From contig NZ_QUCM01000016.1 of assembly GCF_003473545.1 (NCBI RefSeq), positions 18,925 through 82,924 of the forward strand: a stretch of DNA of 64,000 bases, in the 5' to 3' direction. Source of the DNA: Clostridium sp. AM22-11AC (lineage in GTDB: Bacteria; Bacillota; Clostridia; Lachnospirales; Lachnospiraceae). A program made the translations under genes and the position numbers. Under the pieces are notes generated by a model. That model did no database searches, was not told where the DNA came from, and worked only from the letters and a program-made list of their open reading frames with translations. This document shows positions 1 to 8,369 of the stretch, piece by piece (position 1 is the first letter of the stretch; each line of letters starts with the position of its first letter).

Positions 1-897
1 CTAAGCGGCGAAGAAGGAATGGGAAAAAAGACCCTTGCAAATGCCTTTGCCATGACTCTTCTCTGTGAAGAAGGAGGCAGAGAGCCCTGTATGCAGTGTC
101 ATGCCTGCAAGCAGGTCCTGTCAGGAAACCACCCGGATCTGATCTATGTAACACATGAAAAACCGGCCAGTATGGGTGTAGATGATATCCGTGAGCAGAT
201 CAATGATACCATTATGGTGCGTCCTTACAGTAGCCAGTATAAGATCTATATTGTAGATGAAGCGCAGAAAATGACGGTGCAGGCCCAGAATGCTCTTTTA
301 AAGACCATAGAAGAGCCACCGGCCTATGCAGTGATCATGCTTTTGACTACAAACCAGGATGCATTTTTACAGACCATTCTTTCACGGTGTGTGCAGCTGA
401 AACTGAAACCATTAAAAGACTCTGTTGTGAAGACTTATCTGGAAGAAAAGCTTCAGGTAAAGGACATTCAGGCAGAAATATACAGTGCATTTGCAAGAGG
501 AAATCTGGGCAAAGCAATTCATCTGGCCCAGTCAGAGGACTTTAAGATGATGTATGAAGAGATTTTAAAGCTGTTAAAGGAAATCAAGGAAATGGATATT
601 TCCCAGCTTTTGGATGTGATCCGCAAATTAAAAGATGACAATACGGATATTAAGGAATGTCTGGATTTTATGCAGATGTGGTACCGTGATATCCTGATGT
701 ATAAAACTACCAAAGATTTAAACCTTCTCATTTTCAAGGATGAGTTTTCCGCAGTGAAGAAGGCGGCGTCTTTAAGCAGTTATGAAGGGCTGGAACAGAT
801 CTTAGGGGCCATTGATAAGGCCAGAGTCCGTTTAGATGCCAATGTAAATATGGAACTGGTCATGGAGCTTTTACTTCTGACCATGAAAGAGAATTAA
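1..897 (+). CDS. holB: DNA polymerase III delta-prime subunit, 5' end outside window
   Basis: Clamp-loader subunit that helps load the sliding clamp during replication. The frame is open from base 1 and the first ATG (position 19) falls inside the P-loop (LSGEEGMGKKT), so the true start lies upstream of the window. A zinc-binding Cys cluster (CMQCHAC), the VDEAQKM Walker B region and LLKTIEEPP followed by LSRC are all present, as expected for the AAA+ domain of DnaX/HolB proteins. The visible part is about 298 residues, close to the usual 310-330. It is followed 49 bases later by ricT, the same neighbourhood as in Bacillus. Function call is firm; only the start is missing. Confidence 0.93.
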   Translation, partial: LSGEEGMGKKTLANAFAMTLLCEEGGREPCMQCHACKQVLSGNHPDLIYVTHEKPASMGVDDIREQINDTIMVRPYSSQYKIYIVDEAQKMTVQAQNALLKTIEEPPAYAVIMLLTTNQDAFLQTILSRCVQLKLKPLKDSVVKTYLEEKLQVKDIQAEIYSAFARGNLGKAIHLAQSEDFKMMYEEILKLLKEIKEMDISQLLDVIRKLKDDNTDIKECLDFMQMWYRDILMYKTTKDLNLLIFKDEFSAVKKAASLSSYEGLEQILGAIDKARVRLDANVNMELVMELLLLTMKEN

Positions 898-946
898 TAG
901 AATTGTATTTTAAGGGTGTTTTAGGAAAGGAAATTAAGTAAGAGAA

Positions 947-1864
947 ATGTTAACAGTAATCGGAGTGCGTTTTAGGGCTGCCGGAAAGATCTACTATTTT
1001 GATCCTGCAGACCGTCAGATAAAAATTGGGGACCATGTGATCGTAGAAACTGCCAGAGGTATTGAATACGGTTACGTAGTTCTTGGAAACAGAGAAGTAG
1101 ATGAGACAAAGGTAATACCGCCTCTTAAACCGGTGATCCGTATGGCAACGGATGAGGACCGTGCCATTGAGGCAAAGAACAAAGAGAAAGAAAAAGAAGC
1201 ATTTAAGATCTGCCAGGAAAAGATCAAAAAGCACAACCTGGAAATGAAGCTGATCGATGCGGAATATACTTTTGACAATAATAAGGTGCTGTTTTACTTT
1301 ACAGCAGACGGAAGAATTGACTTCAGAGAGCTGGTAAAGGACCTTGCAAGTGTATTTAAGACCCGTATTGAGCTGCGGCAGGTAGGTGTGAGAGACGAGA
1401 CCAAGATCTTGGGTGGTATCGGCATCTGCGGAAGACCGCTGTGCTGCCATTCTTATCTGTCTGAGTTCATCCCGGTTTCTATTAAAATGGCAAAGGAGCA
1501 GAACCTGTCCTTAAATCCAACTAAGATTTCCGGCGTGTGCGGAAGACTGATGTGCTGCCTGAAAAATGAGGAAGAGACCTACGAGGTATTAAACAGCAAA
1601 CTGCCGGGAATTGGTGATACAGTTACCACTGCAGACGGCCTGAGGGGAGAAGTACACAGTGTAAATGTGCTGCGCCAGACTGTAAAGGTGATCGTAGTAG
1701 TAGATAAAGACGAAAAAGAGATCCGTGAATACAAGGTAGACCAGTTAAAGTTTAAGCCCAGAAGAAAGAAGGGCAAAGGCGGCGAAAAGCAGGACGAAGC
1801 AGAGTTAAAGAAACTGGAAGCACTGGAAAAGAGGGAAGGAAAGTCAAGGTTGAATGATAAATAG
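947..1864 (+). CDS. ricT: RicT/YaaT family protein, PSP1 domain
   Basis: Protein of 305 residues with a PSP1 domain. In Bacillus the homologue (YaaT, RicT) forms a complex with RicA and RicF that affects RNase Y-dependent mRNA maturation and sporulation. Two Cys groups, near residues 160-168 (ICGRPLCC) and 197-205 (VCGRLMCC), match those that hold iron-sulfur clusters in the Ric complex. The C-terminus is Lys/Glu-rich and probably disordered. It sits between holB and the methyltransferase gene, overlapping the latter by 11 bases, so the two are very likely cotranscribed. Unlike Bacillus there is no yabA gene in between. Confidence 0.92.
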   Translation: MLTVIGVRFRAAGKIYYFDPADRQIKIGDHVIVETARGIEYGYVVLGNREVDETKVIPPLKPVIRMATDEDRAIEAKNKEKEKEAFKICQEKIKKHNLEMKLIDAEYTFDNNKVLFYFTADGRIDFRELVKDLASVFKTRIELRQVGVRDETKILGGIGICGRPLCCHSYLSEFIPVSIKMAKEQNLSLNPTKISGVCGRLMCCLKNEEETYEVLNSKLPGIGDTVTTADGLRGEVHSVNVLRQTVKVIVVVDKDEKEIREYKVDQLKFKPRRKKGKGGEKQDEAELKKLEALEKREGKSRLNDK

Positions 1865-2630
1865 TGAAATGGAACACAGCTGGAGACAGGAAGGAAATAT
1901 CCTTTTAAGGGATGATGAGCGGATCGATGATCTTCAGAGAAATCATTACGGCATCATCCAGAGAAAAGGCACCTTCTGTTTTGGGATGGATGCGGTGCTG
2001 CTGTCCGGTTTTGCAGTGGTAAAGCCGGGAGAAAAGGCGCTGGATCTGGGAACAGGAACCGGTATTATCCCCATTCTTTTAGAAGCAAAAACAGAAGGAA
2101 GGCACTTTACCGGCCTTGAGATCCAGGAAGAGTCTGCGGATATGGCCAGGAGAAGTGTGAAATACAATCACCTGGAAGAAAAGGTGGAGATCGTAACAGG
2201 AGATATCAAGGAGGCCGGAAGCAGGTTTGCACTGGCTTCTTTTGATGTAGTCACCAGCAATCCACCTTATATGAATGATGCCCACGGCATTAAAAACCCG
2301 GGAGATGCCAAGGCCATTGCCCGTCATGAGGTGCTTTGCACCTTAGATGATGTGGTAAGAGAAGGCACAAGAGTGTTAAAACCAGGGGGCCGGTTTTATA
2401 TGGTCCACCGCCCAAGAAGGCTGATCGAGATCTTACAGACTATGAAGCAGTATGGTTTAGAGCCTAAACGGATGAAATTTGTACATCCTTATAAGGACCG
2501 GAAAGCCAATATGGTGCTGATTGAGGCAGTAAGAGGCGGCGGAGCCCTGATGAAGGTAGAAGCGCCGGTTATTGTATTTGATGAGAACGGGGAGTATTCA
2601 CAGGAGATACGGACTACTTACGGGTATTAA
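1854..2630 (+). CDS. trmN6: tRNA1(Val) N6-adenine methyltransferase-like protein (YabB/TrmN6 family)
   Basis: S-adenosylmethionine-dependent methyltransferase of 258 residues. The SAM-binding motif I (LDLGTGTGIIP, about residues 63-73) and the amino-methyltransferase catalytic motif SNPPYM (about 134-139) are clear, which places it with the N6-adenine methyltransferases of the TrmN6/YabB group that modify A37 of tRNA1(Val) in E. coli. The substrate in this organism is inferred from family and synteny only. The start at 1854 overlaps the end of ricT; a second ATG in frame at 1869 is possible. It is followed after 24 bases by rsmI, matching the Bacillus yabB-yabC arrangement. Confidence 0.88.
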   Translation: MINSEMEHSWRQEGNILLRDDERIDDLQRNHYGIIQRKGTFCFGMDAVLLSGFAVVKPGEKALDLGTGTGIIPILLEAKTEGRHFTGLEIQEESADMARRSVKYNHLEEKVEIVTGDIKEAGSRFALASFDVVTSNPPYMNDAHGIKNPGDAKAIARHEVLCTLDDVVREGTRVLKPGGRFYMVHRPRRLIEILQTMKQYGLEPKRMKFVHPYKDRKANMVLIEAVRGGGALMKVEAPVIVFDENGEYSQEIRTTYGY

Positions 2631-2654
2631 AAAGCGCTTGCGGAGGAAAGGTAC

Positions 2655-3500
2655 ATGACAGGAAAATTATATCTGTGTGCAACACCCATCGGTAATCTGG
2701 AAGACATTACCTACCGGGTGTTAAAAACATTAAAAGAGGCAGATCTGATCGCAGCGGAAGATACAAGACACAGTATCAAGCTGTTAAATCATTTTGACAT
2801 AAAAACGCCTATGACCAGTTATCATGAGTATAATAAGGTGGAAAAGGCAAAATATCTGGTAGAAAAAATGGCAGAAGGCACCAACATTGCCCTGATCACC
2901 GATGCGGGAACACCGGGAATTTCCGATCCGGGAGAAGAACTGGTAAGACAATGCTATGAAGCAGGTATTCCGGTCACTTCACTTCCAGGACCTGCAGCCT
3001 GTATCACCGCCCTTACCATGTCCGGGCTTCCAACCAGAAGGTTCTGTTTTGAGGCATTTCTGCCTGCAGAAAAAAGTGATAAAAAAGAACGCCAGCGGAT
3101 CCTGGAAGAACTGAAAAAAGAGACCAGGACCATGATCGTCTATGAAGCGCCTCATCATCTGGTGGCAACTTTAGAGGACCTGTACGGGGCACTGGGAAAC
3201 CGGAAGATCACCATCTGCAGAGAACTTACCAAGAAGTTTGAAAGCGCCTTCCAGACTACTTTTGAAGAGGCTCTGGCGCATTATGAGACCGAAGAGCCAA
3301 AGGGCGAATGTGTTATCGTCATTGCCGGAAAGCCGGTAGAAGAGATCCGTGAAGAAGAGATACGCGCCTGGGAAGAGATGCCTATTGAAGAGCATATGGA
3401 GCATTATCTGTCACAGGGAATGGACAAAAAAGAAGCAATGAAAGCAGTTGCAAAGGACAGAGGAATATCCAAGAGAGATGTGTATCAGCAGCTGCTGTAA
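2655..3500 (+). CDS. rsmI: 16S rRNA (cytidine1402-2'-O)-methyltransferase
   Basis: RsmI adds the 2'-O-methyl group to C1402 in the decoding centre of 16S rRNA. The 281-residue protein begins with the tetrapyrrole-methylase fold signature LYLCATPIGNLEDITYRVL and carries AEDTRHSIKLL, ITDAGTPGISDPGEELV and SLPGPAACITAL, all strongly conserved in RsmI. The C-terminal segment (GMDKKEAMKAVAKDRGISKRDVYQ) is the small helical domain typical of Firmicutes members. It is the last gene of the holB-ricT-trmN6-rsmI set; a strong hairpin with T-rich flanks lies downstream and faces the convergent abrB-type gene. Confidence 0.95.
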   Translation: MTGKLYLCATPIGNLEDITYRVLKTLKEADLIAAEDTRHSIKLLNHFDIKTPMTSYHEYNKVEKAKYLVEKMAEGTNIALITDAGTPGISDPGEELVRQCYEAGIPVTSLPGPAACITALTMSGLPTRRFCFEAFLPAEKSDKKERQRILEELKKETRTMIVYEAPHHLVATLEDLYGALGNRKITICRELTKKFESAFQTTFEEALAHYETEEPKGECVIVIAGKPVEEIREEEIRAWEEMPIEEHMEHYLSQGMDKKEAMKAVAKDRGISKRDVYQQLL

Positions 3501-3521
3501 TAAAATGTGCGTGATGCTGAA

Positions 3522-3573
3522 ATATTCGCTCATGTTTTGTGGGATTGAGCCAGATATTCCCTCATGTTTTGTG
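3522..3573. repeat. 20-bp direct repeat downstream of rsmI
   Basis: ATATTCGCTCATGTTTTGTG at 3522-3541 recurs at 3554-3573 with a single difference (G to C), separated by 12 bases. It lies between the rsmI stop and the terminator. No function can be assigned; it looks like a local duplication. Confidence 0.7.
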
Positions 3574-3596
3574 TAATGAATTTAGAAGTAATAAAA

Positions 3597-3641
3597 AAAA
3601 CTGCCGTAAGACCACGGATTTCATGGTCTTGCGGCAGTTTT
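3597..3641. terminator. Bidirectional intrinsic terminator between rsmI and the AbrB-type gene
   Basis: An 18-bp inverted repeat (3597-3614 with 3624-3641, one G-T pair) encloses a 9-base loop and has A-runs on one side and T-runs on the other, so it can stop transcription from both convergent genes. Confidence 0.9.
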
Positions 3642-3658
3642 AATTGTTTTTATGTAAT

Positions 3659-3922
3659 TTACTCAGCTAACTTCAAACCAGCCAGCTTTGCCAGCGCCAG
3701 AATGGATGCCTTAGAAACTTTCTTTCCTTCATATTCAACCAGATCTTCTGTTCCCCCGGTGAAGATATCTGTGTTTGCTGCTTTTTTTAGGATGATGCAG
3801 TCATCCTGGACTGTGATCTCAAGGGCGTCTTTTACGTCCAGGTTCAGGCTTCTTCTCAGCTCGATAGGAAGGGTGATCCGTCCAAGCTCGTCCAGTTTTC
3901 TTATAACCCCTGTTGTTTTCAT
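3659..3922 (-). CDS. abrB: AbrB/SpoVT-type transition-state regulator
   Basis: Small DNA-binding protein of 87 residues. The N-terminal 45 residues hold the swapped-hairpin AbrB DNA-binding domain (MKTTGVIRKLDELGRITLPIELRRSL), with the RKLDELGRITLP core that marks this family. Such proteins form dimers or tetramers and repress post-exponential genes in Bacillus and Clostridium. The remaining 40 residues differ from Bacillus AbrB, so the set of targets cannot be inferred. A strong ribosome binding site AGGAGGT lies just before the ATG on the minus strand. Its place next to rsmI matches Bacillus, which supports orthology. Confidence 0.88.
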   Translation of the reverse strand: MKTTGVIRKLDELGRITLPIELRRSLNLDVKDALEITVQDDCIILKKAANTDIFTGGTEDLVEYEGKKVSKASILALAKLAGLKLAE

Positions 3923-4133
3923 AATGAAATACCTCCTGTTTTGTTGTACTTTGCGAACCCCATACCGCTGCGATCCCTAACTTAAGGGACATCATGCATT
4001 GTTTACAATGTATAATTAAAAAGTAGCAAATTTTGGAAATTAAGTCAATGATAAAGGGGGGATTATAAAAGAATACAGGAAAATACTGAACAGAAACGAA
4101 AAAACAGTGGATTAAATATTAAAAAAATATTTC

Positions 4134-4162
4134 TTGACAAATAGTATCTCTTCCTGTAGTAT
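4134..4162 (+). promoter_or_regulatory. Sigma-A type promoter of the fatty-acid operon
   Basis: TTGACA at 4134-4139 and TAGTAT at 4157-4162 are separated by exactly 17 bases. Transcription would start near 4169, inside the palindrome described next, and about 35 bases before the fabH start. Confidence 0.85.
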
Positions 4163-4181
4163 TACTTTGAAGTTCAAAGTA
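4163..4181. promoter_or_regulatory. FabT-like operator palindrome overlapping the fab promoter
   Basis: TACTTTGAAGTTCAAAGTA is a perfect 19-bp palindrome around a central G. Its core fits the AnTTTGAnnnTCAAAnT pattern known for FabT, the MarR-family repressor of fatty-acid genes in Lactobacillales. It directly abuts the -10 element and covers the predicted start site, the place expected for a repressor. No MarR-family gene lies in the window, although fabT is often the first gene of such operons. Confidence 0.75.
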
Positions 4182-4203
4182 TTTCTGCGGAAAGGTAAGA
4201 AAA

Positions 4204-5166
4204 ATGACTACAAAAATTATAGGAACTGGTTCCTATGTACCGGCTCAGATCGTAACAAATGATGACCTGTCAAAGATCGTCGAAACCAATGACCAGTGGA
4301 TCCGCAGCCGCACGGGGATCGGAGAGAGAAGGATCGCAACAGACGACAGTACATCAGATATGGCGGCGAAAGCAGCTGCGAGAGCCATTGAGCAGGCGGG
4401 AATTGATCCGGAGGAGATCGACCTGATCATCCTGGCTACTTCATCACCGGATTACTGCTTCCCAAATGGAGCCTGCGAGGTACAGGCGAAAGTTGGCGCA
4501 GTGAATGCAGCCTGCTTTGATATCAGTTCTGCATGTACTGGTTTCGTGTTTGCCTTAAGCACTGCACATGCCTATATTTCTTCCGGTCTTTATAAAACAG
4601 CCCTTGTGATCGGCGCTGACCTGTTAAGCAAGTTAGTAGACTGGACAGACAGAAGCACCTGCGTTCTCTTTGGAGACGGAGCAGGAGCAGCAGTGGTAAC
4701 AGCAGCTGAAAATGGTATCATCGGTCTGAACATGCATTCCAACGGAGCCAAAGGCGGGGTACTGACCTGTGGAAGCCGTTCTACGGGAAACTTCTTATTA
4801 GGAAAGAAACCGGAGCTTGGCTACATGACCATGGAAGGACAGGAAGTGTTCAAATTTGCTGTAAAGCAGGTTCCAGAGTGTATCAAAGAAGTTTTGGAAG
4901 AAACCGGAAATACAGCAGAAGATATTGACCAGTTCATCATCCACCAGGCAAATTACCGCATCATTGAGTCCATTGCAAAACGCCTGAAAGTGGATCTGGA
5001 GAAATTCCCGGTGAACATGGAACACTATGGAAATACATCCGGCGCGTCCGTACCTATTTTACTGGACGAGTTAAACAGAGCCGGAAAGCTTAAAAACGGA
5101 GACAAGCTGGTGTTAGCCGGATTTGGCGCAGGTCTTACCTGGGGAGCTGTTTTACTGGAGTGGTAA
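4204..5166 (+). CDS. fabH: Beta-ketoacyl-ACP synthase III
   Basis: FabH starts fatty-acid synthesis by condensing an acyl-CoA primer with malonyl-ACP. The 320-residue protein shows the thiolase-fold catalytic triad: Cys about 111 (SSACTGF), His about 247 (IIHQANYRI) and Asn about 277 (GNTSGAS). The N-terminal signature IIGTGSYVPAQIVTNDDL and RTGIGERR are typical. Length and motifs agree fully with the family. It is the first gene of the operon, directly behind a TTGACA/TAGTAT promoter and a FabT-like palindrome; acpP follows after about 100 bases. Confidence 0.97.
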   Translation: MTTKIIGTGSYVPAQIVTNDDLSKIVETNDQWIRSRTGIGERRIATDDSTSDMAAKAAARAIEQAGIDPEEIDLIILATSSPDYCFPNGACEVQAKVGAVNAACFDISSACTGFVFALSTAHAYISSGLYKTALVIGADLLSKLVDWTDRSTCVLFGDGAGAAVVTAAENGIIGLNMHSNGAKGGVLTCGSRSTGNFLLGKKPELGYMTMEGQEVFKFAVKQVPECIKEVLEETGNTAEDIDQFIIHQANYRIIESIAKRLKVDLEKFPVNMEHYGNTSGASVPILLDELNRAGKLKNGDKLVLAGFGAGLTWGAVLLEW

Positions 5167-5267
5167 ACAGACAGTAATAAATAACGTAATATACACGCAG
5201 TGGCTTTGCCGCAGCGGATAAGTTAAATAAAAATATAAATTTTAATCAGAAAAAGGAGAACAATATC

Positions 5268-5501
5268 ATGTTAGAGAAGATGAAAGAACTTATTGCAGAT
5301 CAGTTAAGCGTAGATGCAGACAGCATCACAGAGGCTTCCTCTTTTAAGGACGATTTAGGAGCAGACTCCCTGGATCTGTTCGAGCTGGTTATGGCTTTAG
5401 AGGATGAGTATTCCGTAGAGATCCCTGCAGAGGACTTAGAGAACCTGGCAACTGTAGGCGATGTTATGAACTACTTAAAGAACAAAGGCGTTGAGGCTTA
5501 A
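5268..5501 (+). CDS. acpP: Acyl carrier protein
   Basis: Acidic four-helix protein of 77 residues that carries growing acyl chains on a phosphopantetheine arm. The attachment Ser is residue 34 in GADSLDLFEL. A good Shine-Dalgarno sequence (AAAAGGAGAA) precedes the ATG. Its location inside the fab operon, between fabH and fabK, shows that it serves fatty-acid rather than polyketide synthesis. The 158-base gap behind it holds three stable hairpins, which may protect or process the transcript and so permit higher ACP output than its neighbours. Confidence 0.97.
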   Translation: MLEKMKELIADQLSVDADSITEASSFKDDLGADSLDLFELVMALEDEYSVEIPAEDLENLATVGDVMNYLKNKGVEA

Positions 5502-5546
5502 TTATAAGTAGACATGCTGCCAGGCGGCGGCAATGAAAGTCAGCTG

Positions 5547-5642
5547 CTCCGCGAAAAAGCGGAGTGTACATCAATAGCAACAGGGGGACGGCGTGCTTAC
5601 TATGGAAGCACGCTGTTTCTACAAGGCTACGGGAAAATCCCG
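5547..5642 (+). other. Three consecutive hairpins between acpP and fabK
   Basis: Perfect stems occur at 5547-5552/5559-5564, 5591-5598/5606-5613 and 5630-5634/5638-5642. None is followed by a T-run, so they are not ordinary terminators. They may mark RNA processing or stabilise the acpP end of the polycistronic message. Confidence 0.65.
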
Positions 5643-5659
5643 GAATTTTGGAGGAAAGA

Positions 5660-6586
5660 ATGAATACAAGAATTACAGAAATGTTAGGAATCGAATATCC
5701 CATCATTCAGGGAGGAATGGCATGGGTGGCAGAGCACAACCTGGCTGCAGCCGTATCTGAGGCAGGCGGTCTGGGACTGATCGGCGGCGCAAACGCTCCT
5801 GGCGAAGTAGTCAGAGAAGAGATCAGAAAGGCAAGAGAGCTGACAAAGAAGCCTTTTGGTGTCAATGTTATGCTGTTAAGCCCACATGCAGATGACGTAG
5901 CAAAAGTAGTTGTAGAAGAAGGCATCAAGGTAGTTACCACAGGTGCCGGAAACCCTGAAAAATATATGGATATGTGGAAGGCCGCAGGCGTTAAGGTCAT
6001 TCCAGTTGTTGCATCTGTTGCTCTGGCACGCCGTATGGAAAAATATGGAGCTGACGCTGTTGTTGCAGAGGGAATGGAGTCCGGCGGACATATCGGCGAA
6101 GAGACTACCATGACTTTAGTACCACAGGTTGCTGACGCTGTTTCTATCCCGGTGATCGCAGCAGGCGGTATTGGTGACGGAAGAGGCATTGCAGCTGCAT
6201 TTATGTTAGGTGCAGAGGCAGTACAGATCGGTACCCGCTTCGTTGTTTCCAAAGAGTCTATTGTACATGAAAATTACAAGGAGCGTATCATCAAGGCAAA
6301 AGATATCGACTCCACTGTTACAGGAAGAACCCATGGACATCCGGTACGCTGCCTGAGAAACCAGATGACCAGAGAATACATCAAATTAGAGCAGGAAGGA
6401 AAGTCCTTTGAGGAACTGGAATACCTGACTTTAGGAACTTTACGCAAGGCAGTTCAGGAAGGCGATGTAAAGAACGGAACCGTTATGGCTGGTCAGATCG
6501 CAGGTCTTATTTCCAAAGAGCAGACCTGTAAGGAAATGATCGAAGAGATGATGGATCAAACAGAGAAACTTTTAGGTCGTTGTTAG
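5660..6586 (+). CDS. fabK: Enoyl-ACP reductase II (FMN-dependent)
   Basis: FabK performs the last reduction of each elongation cycle using FMN and NAD(P)H, replacing FabI in many Firmicutes. The 308-residue TIM-barrel protein opens with LGIEYPIIQGGMAWV and contains GFVNVML-like (FGVNVMLL), EGMESGGHIGE and AAGGIGDGRG flavin-binding segments of the nitronate monooxygenase superfamily. The start at 5660 is chosen because GGAGGAAAG precedes it; the longer frame upstream has no ribosome site and covers the hairpin region. Position in the operon supports FabK rather than a nitronate-oxidising role. No fabI or fabL is visible here. Confidence 0.94.
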   Translation: MNTRITEMLGIEYPIIQGGMAWVAEHNLAAAVSEAGGLGLIGGANAPGEVVREEIRKARELTKKPFGVNVMLLSPHADDVAKVVVEEGIKVVTTGAGNPEKYMDMWKAAGVKVIPVVASVALARRMEKYGADAVVAEGMESGGHIGEETTMTLVPQVADAVSIPVIAAGGIGDGRGIAAAFMLGAEAVQIGTRFVVSKESIVHENYKERIIKAKDIDSTVTGRTHGHPVRCLRNQMTREYIKLEQEGKSFEELEYLTLGTLRKAVQEGDVKNGTVMAGQIAGLISKEQTCKEMIEEMMDQTEKLLGRC

Positions 6587-6618
6587 GTACTTTTTGAACC
6601 GCTTTTAAACAGGGAGTA

Positions 6619-7551
6619 ATGAACATGAGTAAGATCGCATTTATCTTCCCAGGTCAGGGCGCACAGACCTGCGGTATGGGAAAAGATTTTTATGAGCAGA
6701 CAGAAACAGGCCGCAAGGTATTTGACAAAGCCACAGAGCTTTTAGGCTTCTCTGTTCCGGAGCTTTGCTTTGAGCCGAATGACAGACTGGATATTACAGA
6801 ATATACACAGGCAGCTATGGTCACCACCAGCATTGCCATGATGAAGGTTTTAGAAGAAAATGGCGTAAAACCAGACGTAGCAGCTGGTTTAAGCCTTGGC
6901 GAGTACTGTGCACTGGCAGCAGCAAGGGTTATGAGCGAAGAAGATGCCATTACAACGGTACGTCAGAGAGGCATCTTCATGCAGGAAGAAGTTCCTGCCG
7001 GAGAAGGCGCTATGGCAGCCATCCTGGCATTAGATGCAGCAGTGATTGAAGAAGTAACTGCTGATATAGACGGTGTATGGATCGCCAATTACAACTGTCC
7101 GGGACAGATCGTTATTTCCGGTAAGAAAGCAGCAGTAGAAGAAGCCTGTGAGAAGTTAAAGGCAGCAGGTGCAAAACGTGCCATTATGTTAAATGTAAGC
7201 GGCCCATTCCATTCAGGAATGTTAGTTGGCGCAGGCGAGAAGCTGGGAAAGGTTCTTGAAAACGTAGAGATCCACAAGCCGGTTATCCCATATGCAGCTA
7301 ATGTGACTGCCCAGTATGTAACAGAGGCAGAACCTGTAAAAGATCTTTTAGTAAAGCAGGTTTCTTCTTCTGTAAAATGGCAGCAGTGTGTGGAAACCAT
7401 GCTGGCAGACGGTGTGGATACTTTCATTGAGATCGGACCAGGAAAGACACTGGCTGGCTTTATGAGAAAGATCGACCGCAGCGTAAAAACATTAAACGTT
7501 GAGAAGTTAGAGGATATAGAAAAGGTAGTAGAAGCTTTAAAAGAGGCGTAG
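6619..7551 (+). CDS. fabD: Malonyl-CoA:ACP transacylase
   Basis: FabD moves the malonyl group from CoA to ACP. The 310-residue protein has the N-terminal IFPGQGAQ oxyanion segment, the nucleophile elbow GLSLGEY (Ser about 92, GLSLG in place of the commoner GHSLG), and VSGPFHSGM holding the catalytic His. The ORF may start at 6619 or two codons later at 6625, where the spacing to AGGGAG is better. It lies 32 bases after fabK and 13 before fabG, clearly in the same transcript. Confidence 0.96.
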   Translation: MNMSKIAFIFPGQGAQTCGMGKDFYEQTETGRKVFDKATELLGFSVPELCFEPNDRLDITEYTQAAMVTTSIAMMKVLEENGVKPDVAAGLSLGEYCALAAARVMSEEDAITTVRQRGIFMQEEVPAGEGAMAAILALDAAVIEEVTADIDGVWIANYNCPGQIVISGKKAAVEEACEKLKAAGAKRAIMLNVSGPFHSGMLVGAGEKLGKVLENVEIHKPVIPYAANVTAQYVTEAEPVKDLLVKQVSSSVKWQQCVETMLADGVDTFIEIGPGKTLAGFMRKIDRSVKTLNVEKLEDIEKVVEALKEA

Positions 7552-7564
7552 AAGGAGAATAAAC

Positions 7565-8305
7565 ATGCTGGAAGGAAAGATTGCACTGGTTACTGGCGCA
7601 AGCCGCGGAATTGGACGCCAGATCGCTAAAACATTAGCGGCAAAAGGCGCATTTGTGATCGTAAATTATAATGGTTCTGCTGCAAAGGCAGAGGAAGTAG
7701 TAAAAGAAATCCAGGCAGCCGGAGGAAACGGACAGGCAGTTCAGTGCAATGTTTCCGACTTTGAAAGCTGCAAGGAAATGTTAGATGCAGTAGTGAAAGA
7801 GCATGGACGTCTGGATATCCTGGTAAATAACGCAGGTATCACAAGAGACAACCTGTTAATGAAAATGTCTGAGGAAGACTTTGACGCAGTGATCCAGACC
7901 AACTTAAAGGGCGTGTTCAACTGCACCCGTCACATTGCAAGACAGATGTTAAAGCAGAAGAGCGGCCGCATCATCAACATTTCTTCTGTATCCGGTGTAT
8001 TAGGAAATGCAGGACAGGCAAATTACTGTGCAGCTAAGGCCGGCGTCATCGGACTGACCAAGAGTGCAGCAAAAGAGCTGGCAAGCCGCGGTATTACTGT
8101 AAATGCAGTTGCACCAGGATTTATTAAGACAGAAATGACCGATGTATTAAAGGATGATATCAAGAAAGCAATCATGGAAAATATTCCTATGAAGGCTTTT
8201 GGTGAGACGGAAGATATTGCAAATGCAGTTGCATTTTTAGCATCTGAGGAAGCACGCTATATTACCGGTCAGGTAATATCTGTTGATGGAGGCATGGCTA
8301 TGTAG
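7565..8305 (+). CDS. fabG: 3-oxoacyl-ACP reductase
   Basis: NADPH-dependent short-chain dehydrogenase of 246 residues that reduces beta-ketoacyl-ACP. The nucleotide motif [10 protein letters not shown] (residues 10-19), NNAG (about 88-91), the catalytic Ser in INISSVSG and the YCAAKAG Tyr-Lys pair are all present, followed by NAVAPGFI. These are the full set of classic SDR features. It starts 13 bases behind fabD with AGAAGGAG as ribosome site and precedes fabF. Assignment to fatty-acid synthesis rests on the operon. Confidence 0.96.
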   Translation: MLEGKIALVTGASRGIGRQIAKTLAAKGAFVIVNYNGSAAKAEEVVKEIQAAGGNGQAVQCNVSDFESCKEMLDAVVKEHGRLDILVNNAGITRDNLLMKMSEEDFDAVIQTNLKGVFNCTRHIARQMLKQKSGRIINISSVSGVLGNAGQANYCAAKAGVIGLTKSAAKELASRGITVNAVAPGFIKTEMTDVLKDDIKKAIMENIPMKAFGETEDIANAVAFLASEEARYITGQVISVDGGMAM

Positions 8306-8369
8306 TAAAACAGCTTTCGCTGTTTCGTTACACCGCCAATCAGGCAAAAATAGAACAGGAGTCAAATAT

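Noticed and set aside
3564..3980. Plus-strand open frame of 138 codons
   Set aside because: It is antisense to the AbrB-type gene and spans the terminator; its product is low in sense and has no ribosome site.
5707..6252. Minus-strand open frame of 181 codons
   Set aside because: Shadow of fabK; Ala/Thr/Pro-rich composition typical of antisense frames of coding DNA.
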